Shown: positions 1-12,966 of the stretch, one piece after another
Layout: each line of letters opens with the position of its first letter
Numbering within the stretch: the first letter of the stretch is position 1
NCBI RefSeq assembly: GCF_000512585.2
Contig: NC_089241.1
Coordinates: 5,350,001 to 5,414,000 of the forward strand
DNA: 64,000 nt
From: Kwoniella bestiolae CBS 10118
Lineage: Eukaryota; Basidiomycota; Tremellomycetes; Tremellales; Cryptococcaceae
Direction of reading: 5' to 3'
Translations under genes and position numbers: made by a program
The notes under the pieces: model-generated
What the model saw: the letters and a program-made list of their open reading frames with translations, nothing else
What the model was told of the DNA's origin: nothing
Database searches by the model: none

Positions 1-2809
1 TTCGACATTTTCAATGAATGTCCTCAGTCTTGTTCCAGATCCAGCAGGTTCATCGACCTTATCGAGAGCTTCTATCAATCCCATCAAGACTGCATATCTT
101 CCTAATTTGACATTGACAGTGACCTTTTCACCTTCTTTGCCCTTCCCCTTCAGTTGCTTGGGCGCTGCATCCCCCACAAGGACAATGACAACCATTTGGG
201 GGTCTGCTTGAGTCCACAACCTAGCTGGACCAAGAGATTGTGAGAGATTTCGGACTAGTTTGAGATGCGGTAGAAGGGACGAAGAGGACGTTGATGCTGA
301 ACAGCTAAACAAAGGTTTGTAGAACAGTTGAGGATGAGATCTCGATAGCCACGTCAAGAACGGTCGGGCTTCGTCCAGTGGCGAGGAAGATGATGTGAGA
401 CGCTGCTTTGCGTCAGCTTTCTCTCTAACTGAGCGATATTCAAGAATGGAACAGCTGACTTACCGAGAATAAGGCATTAACGCAATCCTTTCCCAATGCC
501 AGGAAAGTCTTGTTCTGTAGAAATGACTGAATCATCCTGCAGACCGCTTCGAGGGGTGCACTGTAGATCTACAATATGTCAGTCGCAACCGTTTTCGATC
601 GAGACTTACCACTTGTTTCGCAGCTACCTCGAAATGGGCTTTCCATTCTTTCTGGCTGCTATATTCAGCAAACAAATCTCGATGTTCTGTTACTCCAGCT
701 TTGACATCTTTCTTCGGCTCCATTGATATCCTGAAGGGATCCGCTTCTTCCACCTTGCTAGGTTGAAGCTTGTGACCTTGCAATTCGAGTTCAAAGAGGA
801 ATGCAGCCAGTGATACAGCGAGAGATCCATCTTCATCCGGTAGATGTTCGACTTCAGGTATCAACATGTCTCTTGCTGACCTCCATAGTCGAGTAGCTAA
901 TGGGACATCGAGAGATGCAGAAATAAGAGACGTAAAGGAGGTGAAGAATAGCGAGAACGAGCGAGATCGAAGATTTAGTATGATTGGTGGCGTAGCATGA
1001 AGAAGGGGTGGAGGGTAAAAGCGCTATGATACTCATAAGCTTGAAGATCATTCCTTCGGGGTGGAAGCTCACCTGTAATACCTGACCCTTTTCAATCAAT
1101 AGCCAAGGCGCCATGGATGGCTGAGTGCCAATGATCATACCCACAGCCATCCATACTAGTTCCTTGTCTACTCCTCCCAACGATCCACCTAATTCCAGGG
1201 ATCCTAGCAGTTCGACCAGCGAAGTTTCCTCCAAATCGATAATATCACCTTCGCTCAGATCCGCCAGGAACCCATTGACCATCTGCAGATGATCCTCGTT
1301 CCCGTATCCCGACATCTCGATTGCATGGAGCAGCTGGATGAGAGCGCAAGCCAGACTGAGGAAAGCAAGTGCCGAACGAGGTCTATCCAATCCTTTGGGT
1401 AGACTCGCATCGGGATGCAAGAACCTGTTTAACAATGCTAATCCTCTATTTCGTACTTGTCGATCATTACCCAGCAAAGCTCTTGAAAGCCATAACCATC
1501 TTTCCAGTTCTTCATCCGCATTATCCGACGCCCAATTCTTGACGATCACACCAAATACCTCTAAAGCTTGTTGTCGTTCCCCATCGGTAGATGTGGAATC
1601 CTGCAAGAACGCCGAACCCAGTTCAGCTAAAATGGCAGAATGGTGTGGACAAGTCCTGGACCATGGTTTCTTTGATCGAGCGGAGGGTAGGTGTTTATGT
1701 AGTTCCATTAAGAGAGGGGCGAATGCTGAGAATTCAGGATCGAATGTGAATTTCTGCATATGCGAGGAAGTATGTACAGATCCATTGTGGTGCATTGACA
1801 TTCCACTTGATTTCGTTTCTGCGTTATACGTTGTTGTGGATTTCCCATTATTATCGTATCCTATCCTTGTTAATCTCCTTTTACTTTCCTCTAAGCAACA
1901 TGCATCCAAGCAGACCTTGACGTCTCTGGCAAACTTCCTTCTTTCCCTCGTGATAGATTCTTTCTCTTCTTTTGAAAGGTCATTCATATCCGACAATATA
2001 CCCATCATGGATTGTCTCCTGTCGTTGTACCCTATGACATTGTCCGCAGCATGCTTAAATCCGAATCTACCTGCTGCTTTTGAGACTAGACCAGTCATCT
2101 TCTTAGCTGGTGTTCTCCCATAGTGATGATGCGAACTTTTCTCTTCCGCAGGTGTAGGCGCTATAACGTGCGTTCTGACTTGTTGCCAGTGTTGCATACC
2201 TGGTGAAACCAATTTGGTGGGCGACGATGTGGTAGATGTCATCAGATTACTGGTGTTCAGCCGAGAAGGTTTGGGTTTAGATTTTGACTTCGGAGGAGAC
2301 TTAATGCCTGTTGGCGTGATAGGTCGAGTTACGACGAAAGATGCTGAGGTGGGTGTTATCGGTCGTTCACCATCTGGCATAGTCTGCGCACGATTCTTTG
2401 ATGTCTCTCGACTCATGGGCAGCGCGGTGATTGTTTGCGCATGAGGTCTGCTTTGAGATAGAGGCGGGTTCTGGACTGCGTGTTTGACCGGGGGAGGTGA
2501 TAAGATTGGTAAGGCATTTTTGCTCGTAGTTGCGATGGGGCTAAGGTCAGGGGAGCTTTCAGGACTGACAGTATAGTCATGTTCGGCATCGATAATCGAG
2601 TCGAGAGGGGACTCTATAGGAGTGGAAATCAATTTACTGAGCGATCCGAAGGAGGTTTGTTCCCTTATTGATGGCTTTGTCGATGCGGTTGAGATCCTAG
2701 AGGAAGTAGGCGATCCACGAAGAGGGAGAGGAGGAGGCCGTGGGCCAGAGGGGACCCTCTTCCCCTGCCGGAGCGAGGGCGGTGAGGTCGGTTGGGTGTT
2801 TTCACCCAT
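1..2809 (-). CDS. Large Ser/Pro-rich conserved fungal protein, N-terminal part (3' end off the window)
   Basis: Hand-built exons are 2809-1073, 1023-610, 568-464 and 420-1, all phase 0; the frame is still open at base 1, so the C-terminus is missing. The first ~230 residues are low-complexity Ser/Pro/Thr and probably disordered. After that comes a helical conserved region (basic RRKFARDVKVCLDACCLEESKRR segment around residue 290, then Leu-rich helices) and a stretch containing LFYKPLFSCSAS. That last motif and the overall layout recall the DUF1765/UPF0592 fungal family, but I am working from memory and the family call is tentative. No catalytic motif is visible. The start is the first ATG of the long frame at 2809. 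The acceptor before the last exon reads GAG, which is unusual and may be misplaced. Confidence 0.6.
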
Positions 2810-3493
2810 GGTGTGTCACATACGCTGGGGGGTATTGTTGATAACGGGACGAGACTGCATGTTTGTGAGACTAAATTGGACAGGGGATGTCGCTGCGAGG
2901 TGAGCGTGCGCTATTGACAGATGAATGGTGATGAACGGTGATGAAGATGAGCTGAAGTATGTGTGTGAATTCTATTCTTTTGTTGCTCAACTACGCGTAA
3001 CTTATAGACCGTCCTCCACTTGAAAGGGATACTAATGCTGAGAAGCGTCAAACCACGTTGACACCATGTGTACTTCACGTGGCCTTGGTGTTTCAGGGTT
3101 TCATCCTGTTCACAACCGCAATTCCGTACAACCACCATATATCAACCCATCAACCCATCGAAGAGGAAGGAAGATACCCATTCCTACATCTCGACAATTA
3201 ACATACTAAAGCACTCACGACCCGCTGTCCCCTACGAGAGCGACCATCTTGAAGCGCTAACCTCGACCAGCTGTCATCGCGAAACGTATTTCATAGGTTT
3301 TTGCTCAACCTTGTGACCAGTGTGAACCTTTCATTGTCAACCCTTGGATTTTCGGGAACTCAATCAGTCCAGACATTGCAACCCCTTTGATCCTGGTAAG
3401 TATACAGACCACCCCTTCAGCGTGATATATAAGGTTCTCATATATGGTTCTGCTTCGTCTTTGCTATTCAGCGATATATCGAATATAAAAACC
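2810..3493. promoter_or_regulatory. Divergent intergenic region between the Ser/Pro-rich gene and SAD1
   Basis: There is no supported coding sequence in this 684-bp gap. It holds both promoters. On the SAD1 side a good donor (GTAAGTAT at 3396) and an acceptor (TTCAG ending at 3471) flank 76 nt and could form a 5'-UTR intron. A TATATAAGG string at 3425-3433 is the other reading of the same bases as a TATA element. A CACGTG E-box lies near 3077. Confidence 0.45.
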
Positions 3494-5660
3494 ATGTCCT
3501 CACCGCCAACTTCCCCTCCAGCGGCAAAGCGACAGAAGATTGATCCCTCACTCGAAGCAGTCGTATCGCCCTCGACATCTACGCAGGTCAACGGACATAT
3601 CAATGGAAGTTCGTCTGCACCAGTCGCCAGCTCAGCACCTGATTTACCTGTAGCTTCTTCATCGATTGTTCAAGCGGACGAAAGTGATGATGAAGAGGAA
3701 GAACAGGAGGTGAAACATGAGGAAGAGGATGATGGGACTCATAGGGATATGTACCTTGATACGGTGAGCGTTCATTTTCATTCAATTGATCAAAATAACA
3801 GGAGAGGACTCTGTTGTAATGGCTCGACAATATGCTAATGATCTGCGAATCGTTGTAGATCTCACGACAGAATCTTGATTTCGATTTTGAGAGATTATGT
3901 TCCAAATCCCTGAGTAACATCAACGTGTATGCCTGTCTGGTCTGTGGAAAATATTTCCAAGGTCGAGGTAGAGGAAGTTGGGCGTATCGACATGCGGTGG
4001 GTGAGAACCATAGAGTATGGTTAAACCTCAGTACAGAGAAGGTGAGTCAGCTCATCTTTCATGACCACCCCGTAAAGGAGTATGAGCTGAACGATCTGTT
4101 CTCCTAATTTAGTTCTACGTCTTACCAGAAGGATACCTCGTATCGGATCCATCATTGAATGACATCATTCACGTCCTGAACCCCCGATACTCCTCCAGGG
4201 AACTACAAAAGCTATCAAAAGGGAACCAAATATCCTATACACTATCCAACCAACCGTACAGACCAGGTTATATCGGTATAAACAACATAAAGAAGAACGA
4301 CTATCTCAACGTCATCATTCAACTCCTCCTTCATATCCCCCCCATCCGCAATTTCTTCTTAGATCCCAATACACCCGAGCTCAAGGAAGAGCGTAAACCC
4401 ACAGAACTAGTTTTGAGACTAGCGGTGTTGGCTAAGAGGCTGTGGAATCCGAAATTGTTCAAATCGCAGATCTCCCCACATGAGTTTCTGCAGGAAGTGA
4501 ACAAAAGGTCGAATGGGAAGTTTAAGACGACCGAACAAGGGGATCCGGTGGAATTCTTGAGTTGGTTGATCAATACCCTTCATAGGGATTTGGGGGGAGG
4601 TAAGAAGAAGAATTCGAGTGTGATTTATAGATCTTTCCAGGGTCAGGTCCAGATTCAGACTCAGCAGGTCATCATTCATAAGGAGTATTCGAGGCCGGTG
4701 TTTGATATTGGAAGGGGTGAGTGGGTCTATCCGTGAACATTCACTGCGCAGATGGAAGAAATCTCTGATACAGCATGCTGATATCTGATTTCTATGGTAG
4801 ACATCCAAACAATCTCATCACCTTTCTTATTCCTCGCTCTGGATCTACCAGCCACACCGTTGTTCACCGATGTGAATGAAAAGAAAATTATCCCTCAAGT
4901 ACCCTTATCTACCATCCTCGCGAAATTCGATGGAAAAACCACTCAGGTGAGTCGCTTCATACTAAACCCTAAGGTCCCGGATGAGAGACTGATATATATT
5001 CTGGGATAGGAATTCGGACCAACACTGAAGAGACACCATCTTACGATGCTCCCGCCATACTTGATATTACATATCAAACGATTCACCAAGAACAACTTTG
5101 TGTCGGAACGTAATCCTACGATTGTCAATTTCCCTCTGAGAGGCGTGGACGTTAGCGACTGTGAGTGATGTATATCTTGTTTCCTCATCCACAGAAACCA
5201 TTCCCTAAACCTACTCGACAATCATATCACATCCTTCATTTGAATCTACAGTAATACGAGTAACTTGCTAATTCAATAATAAACAGACGTCGACCCAAAA
5301 CCCTCCGATCCATTACACACGCAATACGACCTCCTCTCCAACGTCACTCTAGACACTACCAAAGCATCCACCGAGACCTCAGGATTGGGGCCAGGTATAA
5401 CAGCCAGCAAGAAGAAAAAAGCCAATGGGGATACCGAGGAGAACTCCCTCACTTGGAAAATCCACGTCAGGGCAGGTAAAAATCGGGAAAATCATGCTGC
5501 CCGTATCAAGAATGAAGATGCAGACGATGGAGGGGAAGAGGAGGGGGAGAAATGGATAGAGTTGCAGGATCTTAGGGTCGAGAAGGTCACGCCGGAGATT
5601 GTGTTTTTGGGGGAGACTGTTATTCAGGTCTGGGAGCGGAGGGATCTGAGTAGGGTGTAG
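3494..5660 (+). CDS. SAD1: U4/U6.U5 tri-snRNP-associated protein Sad1 (USP39 homologue)
   Basis: Six exons, 3494-3763, 3859-4041, 4113-4716, 4801-4946, 5010-5160 and 5287-5660, join in frame to 575 residues. After a ~90-residue acidic, disordered N-terminus comes a UBP-type zinc finger (CLVCGKYFQGRGRGSWAYRH). An inactive ubiquitin-specific-protease fold follows. Its opening motif reads GYIGINNIKKNDYLN, with Asn-Asp where active enzymes have the catalytic Cys, as known for Sad1/USP39. The fold ends with the ELQDLRVEKVTPEIV...QVWERR block typical of the family. Known role: stabilising the tri-snRNP during spliceosome assembly in the nucleus. The start is the first ATG after the leader and sits in a good context. 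Confidence 0.93.
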
Positions 5661-6240
5661 GTTGTCAAGATTGGTAGAACAGGTGTTTTGGGTACAGTAG
5701 ATCTGTTTGGTTGTGTATAGACTTGAAGTTGAAGTAGATGAAGACAAAGAGGAAAGGGAGGTTAGGATGCGATGACAGTCAAAATAGAAAATGCTGTACG
5801 CAGAGCCAAGTTGCACATGGGAGATGAACATGTATAATACATCATGATTGGTGTGGTCAATCCGAGGGTCATGTAGATCATTTACGTCTGTTGCTGGTGT
5901 TGCTCCTGATGTTGGAGCAGACCAAAAATGAGTAAGTAGAAGGATATGTTATATGATGCATCCTCATCTTTCTTCACATGTCCAACTTCCCTCGTTTACA
6001 TGACACCATCCTCATCCTCCTCTCCTGCCATCGTATGATAGATCTGATATCTGATATCTGAACTGTACAGTATCGTCAAAGAATATACAACGTAAATGAT
6101 AGATATGTATAATCAGATAAACATGAACCTTCCCCACATATTCCTAAGTACTGCTTTACACATGACACTCGTATTTGTCCATGTTACTGCCGGTTATGAC
6201 AGACCAGACTGCGTTTGGCGAATTTGTGTTCACACCATAC
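5661..6240. other. Convergent intergenic region, SAD1/ABD1 3' ends
   Basis: 580 bp, AT-richer than its flanks, lying between two convergent stop codons. It should hold both 3' UTRs and poly(A) sites. I see no RNA gene or supported ORF. Confidence 0.5.
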
Positions 6241-9200
6241 CTATATCTTCTCAAATGCGAATCCCATATACAGATCTATCATATCCCAATATCAGCTATC
6301 GAATCTACACGCAAATAGATATACTGTACTCACTCGCAGCTTCCCATTGATCTTCATCCATCGAACTCTCCCCCTGATCATTGACGACCCCCATCTTACC
6401 CAACAATGGACCGAAATCACGAGACCCCTTCTCCTCCTGAAGGATATCATGGAACGGTTTCTTGTATATCAGACGGAGTCGGTATTCCATGGCGAGGCTG
6501 GATTGGATCGTGAGATCAGCAACGTGCATCATACATCAAAACAGTATCAACGGACAGAGGGGGTTGGGAAGAAGGTCAACTCACGATACAAAGTTCTCCC
6601 AATCTACTATATACTCCGGAACGTCCTCGACCGCATCCATAAGGAAAAACCTATACTGATGTCCATATATACCCTTATGTTTCCTCTCAGAGAACTGAAC
6701 GTAGTAACATGAATTGCCGAATCGCAGCTCTTCGTCATCCTCGGGTAACTCGTTGAGCTTTGATCTGAAGGTAGGGGAATATCAGCTACCCAACAATCCA
6801 AGGGGCCCTGGCCTGTGAGCGAACTCTCACAAAGAAGCTCTTACTCACAACAACAGATCCGCGTTTGGTATCGTACCAATGAATATCCCTCCTTTACGCA
6901 AATACCTCGATACATTCTCAATCATCATCCTAACTTTTGAAGCAGATTCGAATGCGTAGTGCATACAGAATTGCATGGTGACGTTATCGTAGAGGTCCTT
7001 CTGCTGGAGTTGTTCAGGTAAGATATCACCGAGGGGTTTCTACCATATCATACGTGAAGTCAGCCCATACTGCAAAAGCGCATACATATATCACTAGAGA
7101 GACGGATGCACTGACAGAAAAACAATCATAGGCGAAGAAGAATCCATCGAATCGACCTTGCATCCTCTGATATCTCTCCGCAGCTTGTTGAACTGAGGTC
7201 TCAGCGAGGTCTGTTTTCAAAAAAGAGTCAATCAGCTAAATTCCTTTCCAATTTATACACATTTGGAGAGGTGAAAGAGGGTGATATCTCATAGGTGACT
7301 GGGTAATAGGAAACCATCGGACCCACCCAATCCAACGTATAACATGATTCTAGCCTGTTTCCACTTATTCAGATCCCCACCTTTTCCACACCCTATATCC
7401 AATATCTTCCCCTGAGGTCTATGGGCGAATTTCCCAATTAACACGGACTTGATCCAATTATTAAATTTCTTCAATCCTATTATAGGTGAGAATTCTCTTC
7501 CTTCAACTCCCACTTCTGGCCTGGAGTTATCTATGAAATCAATGCATTTGTCAGCTGGATGAACTATCGAAAAACTTCCGCCAGGTCAAGCTGAGGGGAA
7601 CGATAAACTCACAATGATCCGCTACAGCCGCGTTATTCCCTATATACTGCCTCTCACTAACCTTCCTTCTCTGTAAATCATGTCCTGCATATTCGTCCTC
7701 ATCCCTGTCCATAGGTCTCTTCAGGTGATTCTGATTCTCCGCTCCATTACCCGTAGGTCTCCTCCCTCTAGTCAACGTCCCTCCCCTGGGTGGACCGCCG
7801 GGAGTAGCCAAAGGATCCTCAAACGCAGGGGGATACGCAGCAGATGAGCCGTGATTTCCTCCATAAGCTGATCCAGGCGTAGGGGTGACAGAGGGATGTC
7901 GTCCGATCGAAGCTCTATCGTCCACATAACTCTGCGATCTATTATACCTCATCGCGTAGTCTTCATTCTGCGGAGGAAAATACGAGGTGCCATCCTCATT
8001 TGGGAAGCTCGATCTGGGTCCAGGAGAAGGTCCAGACCAAGATGGTAATGGTTTCTTCGCCTTTCGTTTCCTCAAGGGGTTGTTCTGCTGAGAAAGACTC
8101 CTGTAATATGCTAGCTCATCCGCCTCGATCGGTCTGGTCACATTCCCAGGTGCGCTCATCCTATTTGGGTTATATGATATTCCTCTGACTATAGGTGAAG
8201 GTGATCGTATAGGTGTGAGTCGGGGGGCAGGATATCCAGTGGCCGATGTCTGACTGGACCTACGTGACGGTGTAGGAATCTGAGTGGATGGGTCGGTATA
8301 TCGTCGGGCGCTTGCTGAGCTTGAGGAAGTGGGTCTAGGTTGATCCTCCGATAACCTCCGGGTAGAGGTCGTAGGGGATATCACAGCGGGATGCGATTGA
8401 GGCTGAGATTGATAGCCGAATGGATGGGATGCACTGGACGCTGAACCTGGTCTGGAGGAGGTGTAAGGTAATGATTGATGTTGACTCCGTGGCGAGACTG
8501 AGATGGAAGGTGAACGCATAGGTAAAGATTGGTATGGCCCTCCTCCGGGTGTACGTTGTTCGTAAGCGTACATCTCCTGTTGGTGTATAGGTTGTTGAGG
8601 AGGTAACATTGGTCTTTGTGCCGATACTAATGATTCCCTTCGATGGATCTGAGATGGTTCACCGTACTGTGGTGGATATCCTGATTCATGACTCTGCTGT
8701 AAAGGGAGAGGTACAGATGCTCTCTGAGGGCTCATCTGCGTAGGTGGGTGAGGTGATCTGGATGTGGTTGACCTTGATCTAGGATAGGCAGAGGCGGGTG
8801 TAGCAGGTGTCAAAAATCCATTGGGATCTAACATGTGTGATCTTGATCCGGGAGAGGGGTTTGAGGGAGAAGATCTAGGTAAAGAGGAATTTGAGTTTGT
8901 TTTGGAAATAGGCTGGGTGGAAGAGTTATTCAGCAATCGATGGATATGCGGTCTTGATGATCCCTCATCCCCTTCTTCAGGTATAGATGATACCGACGGT
9001 GTTCTCTCACTGCCTCTCCGCGATACTGGCGCGGGAGCATCGTTCAATAATCCTCTTAAACTGCTGGGTCCTGGTCCTGCGGGTGGTGGGGGGGAGTATG
9101 ACGAGGAATGCTGGGTCAAGGAAGGTCTTCCTCCATTGGACGTCACTTCATCCCTATCCCTGTCGTAAGGTCCTCCTCCATATGCCGATGGTGGTGTGGG

Positions 9201-9272
9201 GTATTTGAAGGGATCATTCTTCACCACCGAGGGGGAGGGTACCTCGCAGTCTCTGATAGGATCGTACACCAT
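6241..9272 (-). CDS. ABD1: mRNA cap guanine-N7 methyltransferase with long disordered N-terminus
   Basis: Seven exons, 9272-7613, 7530-7327, 7210-7116, 7039-6849, 6764-6585, 6497-6334 and 6275-6241, join in frame to 842 residues. The last ~290 residues are the catalytic domain. It carries PIIGLKKFNNWIKSVLI, the SAM-binding KILDIGCGKGGDLNKWK, the DLAETSVQQAAERY block, FDGFFFAYDCFS, and near the end KMGVVNDQGESSMDEDQWEAA. It transfers methyl from SAM to the cap guanine N7 of nascent mRNA. The first ~550 residues are Ser/Pro/Gln-rich and low in complexity, far longer than the tail of the budding-yeast enzyme. A basic HDLQRRKVSERQY segment lies just before the catalytic domain. The start is the first ATG of the long exon. 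Confidence 0.94.
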
Positions 9273-9927
9273 TGTCGTTTACGATCCCACTATAATCCAA
9301 TCAGTTGATTTAAGTAGTCAAAACTAATTGGATGAGTGACAGGAGCTGGATGATGCTGATCTATCACCCAGTTGTGATACGTTTGTTGTATGCTTAAGAG
9401 AAGGGAGGCGAATTTGTTTATAAGTTGATTTATTGCTAAAGAGCGACAAGTTGAGTTGAGTTGATTTGTAAACCGTCTTATTGATACATCCTGCTTGATA
9501 ATCCGCGTCTGATAGGAGATGGTAGAAAGGTCAATGATATAGGTAGCGATATTGGATGAGAAGGTAGGTGGACCGTATGTAATCCTGAGATGTTGATGTT
9601 GTTGAGACGAGGAAGAGGATGTTGATGTTGTATGCTACTGCTGTATTTATACATTGAAAGTGTGTATACTCGAGTGTACAAGTCAAATTTGCAAAAACAT
9701 ACACACACAAGCTAAACGTGGCACTTGCACTAATTACACGCTAAACATATATAACGGCGTTTTACACCATGACAGGTTATTTCCCGGTCCATCCAACTCT
9801 CTTCCTTGTACTTTGTTATATCCATCATATACCACATCATCATTGTCATGCATATATAGCCTATAGGAAGGACAAGAACGCATACACACATCTGAGAGGG
9901 AAAAAGAGCAAGTTTTAGCCCACGGAA
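9273..9927. promoter_or_regulatory. Divergent promoter region ABD1/PFS2
   Basis: 655 bp between two divergent genes that act at opposite ends of the mRNA (cap methylation and 3'-end formation). It contains A/T-rich TATATA-type strings near 9747 and 9852. I see no supported ORF or RNA gene. Confidence 0.45.
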
Positions 9928-12704
9928 ATGGTATCAACAAACTCCATAGCAGGTCCATCGAGATCACGCGGACAAGACACCTGGGCACCGACTAAATACT
10001 TGGAACCACTTCATCCAGATAATGAGGAGGTGCACGAACAGGCTGCGTATCAAGCTGCAGTGACTAGACAGGGTGGGGACGATAGGAAGAGGAAGATCAA
10101 ACCTAGGCGAGCGGTGGATTATCAGGGTGGGGTGATAAAGTGGAGAATGGTGGGTTTGTCATACTTCTACAATTCCAGCCAGGTTTGTTGGAGCTGACTT
10201 AGTCTATATGCATGATGTACAGTTGACAAAGATGAAGGGGATCAAAGATTATAGACCTGCTATACATCCGAACCCGTCAGATATAGTCAATGTGAGCTGC
10301 TCAAGTATCTGTGTTCGATCTAAGCTAACGTACATTGGAATAGTTATTACCCCCCGTAGCGCTTAGACTGAACCCGTCTACATCGATATGCGATCAATGG
10401 GTACATACATCTATTAACAAGGAGAGGTCTCCGACCAGAGTAGTGCAGGTAAGCCAGGTTTCCTTACTAGCAGTGTGCATCTTCGCGAATATCCAGCTGA
10501 AGTATGTCTACCTCGTTGCAGTGGACCCCAGACGCCCGTCGTCTACTAACAGGCAATGACAAAGGCCAATTCACCCTCTGGAACGGAGCATCCTTCAACT
10601 ACGAGTCCATCACCCAAGTACACGATGATAGTATCCGTTCGTTCACCTACTCCCACAACGGTCAGGCACTAGTATCCACCGATAAATTGGGTATGATCAA
10701 GTATTTTACTCCGCACCTGACGAATATCCATGGATTCCAGGGCCACAGGGAAGCGTGTCATGGGGTCAGTTGGAGTCCTAATGACGAGAGATTCGTGAGT
10801 GGCGGGGATGATGGGTTGGTCAAGATTTGGAGTTATAGGGAGGCGAGGGAGGAGAAGGTTTTGAGTGGTGAGTTGCTCATCATTCCGTGTCTCATGAAGA
10901 ACTTTGTCTTCACACTCGACATAATCGTTGCCGAGATGGAGGCGATCCATTGAATGATACTGACTGACCTATACGCTATAGGCCACGGATGGGACGTAAG
11001 ATGCGTAGATTGGCATCCCACCAAGGGACTCATAGTTAGTGGAAGTAAAGATATGCTGGTCAAGTTCTGGGATCCACGAACGGGCAAAGATCTAAGTACA
11101 TTGTGAGTCATCTTATGTCAAGCACTCAACGTTACAGTGCTCGTGTGACAGAGACTGACTTCTTCGTGCGGCTTAGACACTCCCACAAATCTACCATAAA
11201 CACATGTGTATGGAGTCCAGAAGGTCATCTAGTAGCTACAGCCGGAGGAGATGCGGTAATCAGATTATTCGATATAAGGACGTTCAGGGAGTTGGAAGCT
11301 ATGAAAGGGCACACGAAGGAGATCAACTGTGAGTATCTCCTCAACAAGTGACCTCATACGATGTACTATCCAGAAAACCTAGTCTTACCAAACTTTACAC
11401 AACTCTTGAATGTTCTTTTGCTAATCGCTATCTCCAATGGTATAGGCCTAGAATGGCACCCAATCCACCACTCCCTATTCACCTCCGGCGACTCAGCAGG
11501 AACCATCAACCATTATTCACTCACATCCCCAACCCCATCCGAACCCATCACCTCCCTCGCATCCGCGCATGAAGACGCAGTATTCTCCCTATCGTATCAC
11601 CCCCTGGGACACCTCCTATGTTCAGGTTCTAAAGATTTCACCGCCAGGTTTTGGCAGAGAGCAAGACCAGCAGGGGGACACGAGAAAGATCGATGGCATC
11701 TCGGCGAAGAACGAGCGATGAATGCAAAGTTCGAGGAGAAGGACGCGGGATGGGGAGGTATGGCTACTACCACTACTACTTCCGGGGTTGAGAAGGAGAA
11801 AGAGGGTGAAGTTGGATTACCGGGGTTATCTAACCTCGTCGCAGCTGTCAATGCCAAGGTCGGACCAGGAGTCGGTATAGCCGCGAATGGAAGTGGATCA
11901 AACACACCTGAACCTCCTTTCCTCTCAGGGACCGGTTTACCTGGTCTGGGAGCATATACGAACAACAGGGAGAGTTCGACTACTACCAGTCCCTTGAATA
12001 TACCGCATATGGATCAGAATGGACCACCACCTGGTATGGCAGGAGGAGGGAGAGGAAGAGCACCATTGCCTTCTCAAGGAGATATGTTAAGGCAGAATAA
12101 CATGGGCGAGGGTGGGTTTGATGCGGGAAATAGAAGGGGTGGCGATAACAGACGTGGTGGAGGAAGTGCTGGAGGAGGTGGGAGGTATGGTGGACAACGA
12201 GGTGGAAATGGAACTGGGAACGGGTTCAACAATGGACCTGGAGGCGGAGCAGGTGGACAGGGAGGATATGGTGGTGGATCGGCTGCGCCTGGTGGATATA
12301 ATCAGAATGGAGCCCCAGGAGGGTATGGACCACCTCAAGGATACGGAGGAGGACAAGCACAAGCACAAAGTGGATATGGCGGACCACCGCCGCTTCAATC
12401 CTATGGCAGTCAAAGTCAGAATCAAAATCAGAATCAGGTCCAGTTCAGTGGATATGCACCACCCGGCGCTGCAGGAGGATACAATCAACCACCTGGACCT
12501 GGACCTTCAAGTGGACAAGTCCAAGGGCAGGGGTATGGGCCACCTCAAGGATACGGCGCACCAAGCCAGAACCAGAACCAATATGGCCCACCTGCACAGG
12601 GGTATGGTGCACCTCCCCCTCCACCTCAACAGCAGGGTCGTGCGCCGCTGCCTCAGGGGTATCCTCAACATGGGTTTGACGGTAGGGGGAATGGGTGGAG
12701 GTGA
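9928..12704 (+). CDS. PFS2: Polyadenylation factor subunit 2 (Pfs2/WDR33), WD40 protein with Gly/Gln/Tyr-rich tail
   Basis: Exons 9928-10149, 10223-10291, 10344-10448, 10522-10867, 10982-11102, 11177-11328 and 11446-12704 join in frame to 757 residues. A basic segment (KRKIKPRRAVDYQGG) precedes WD40 repeats from about residue 130 to 450, e.g. WTPDARRLLTGNDKGQFTLW, SWSPNDERFVSGGDDGLVKIW, WHPTKGLIVSGSKDMLVKFW and WSPEGHLVATAGGDAVIRLF. This architecture is that of the CPF/CPSF scaffold that helps recognise the AAUAAA signal. From about residue 550 onward the protein is almost only Gly, Gln, Pro, Tyr, Asn and Arg, with many GYG and GPPQGYG units. Confidence 0.93.
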
Positions 12705-12966
12705 TTGCTTTGCAGTGTAATGGATAGTTGGGAGTGGAAGAGGGATTCAGGCCGTTTTGCTCGCTTGGATTAGTCGTTTTTGCATACATTCAATTTGTAT
12801 TGACTCATTTGCATGGATATGATAATGCATGAATTACCAAAAGTGATGAAAATATTGTGTACAACATATAGATATGAAGGGGCATGATCCAATCGGAGGG
12901 AGTTCCCCGCTCCTATCCCAGACTTGCCCTCTTGGTCCGACGCATTACTACTCAGAGAGAGCTGAC

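Noticed and set aside
1338..2123. 261-codon plus-strand ORF opposite the leftmost gene
   Set aside because: Antisense shadow of the long minus-strand exon, which has coherent domains and splice junctions.
12112..12720. 202-codon plus-strand ORF in another frame of the PFS2 tail, and the minus-strand ORFs opposite it
   Set aside because: Shadows of the low-complexity Gly/Gln tail; the PFS2 frame is continuous with the WD40 domain.
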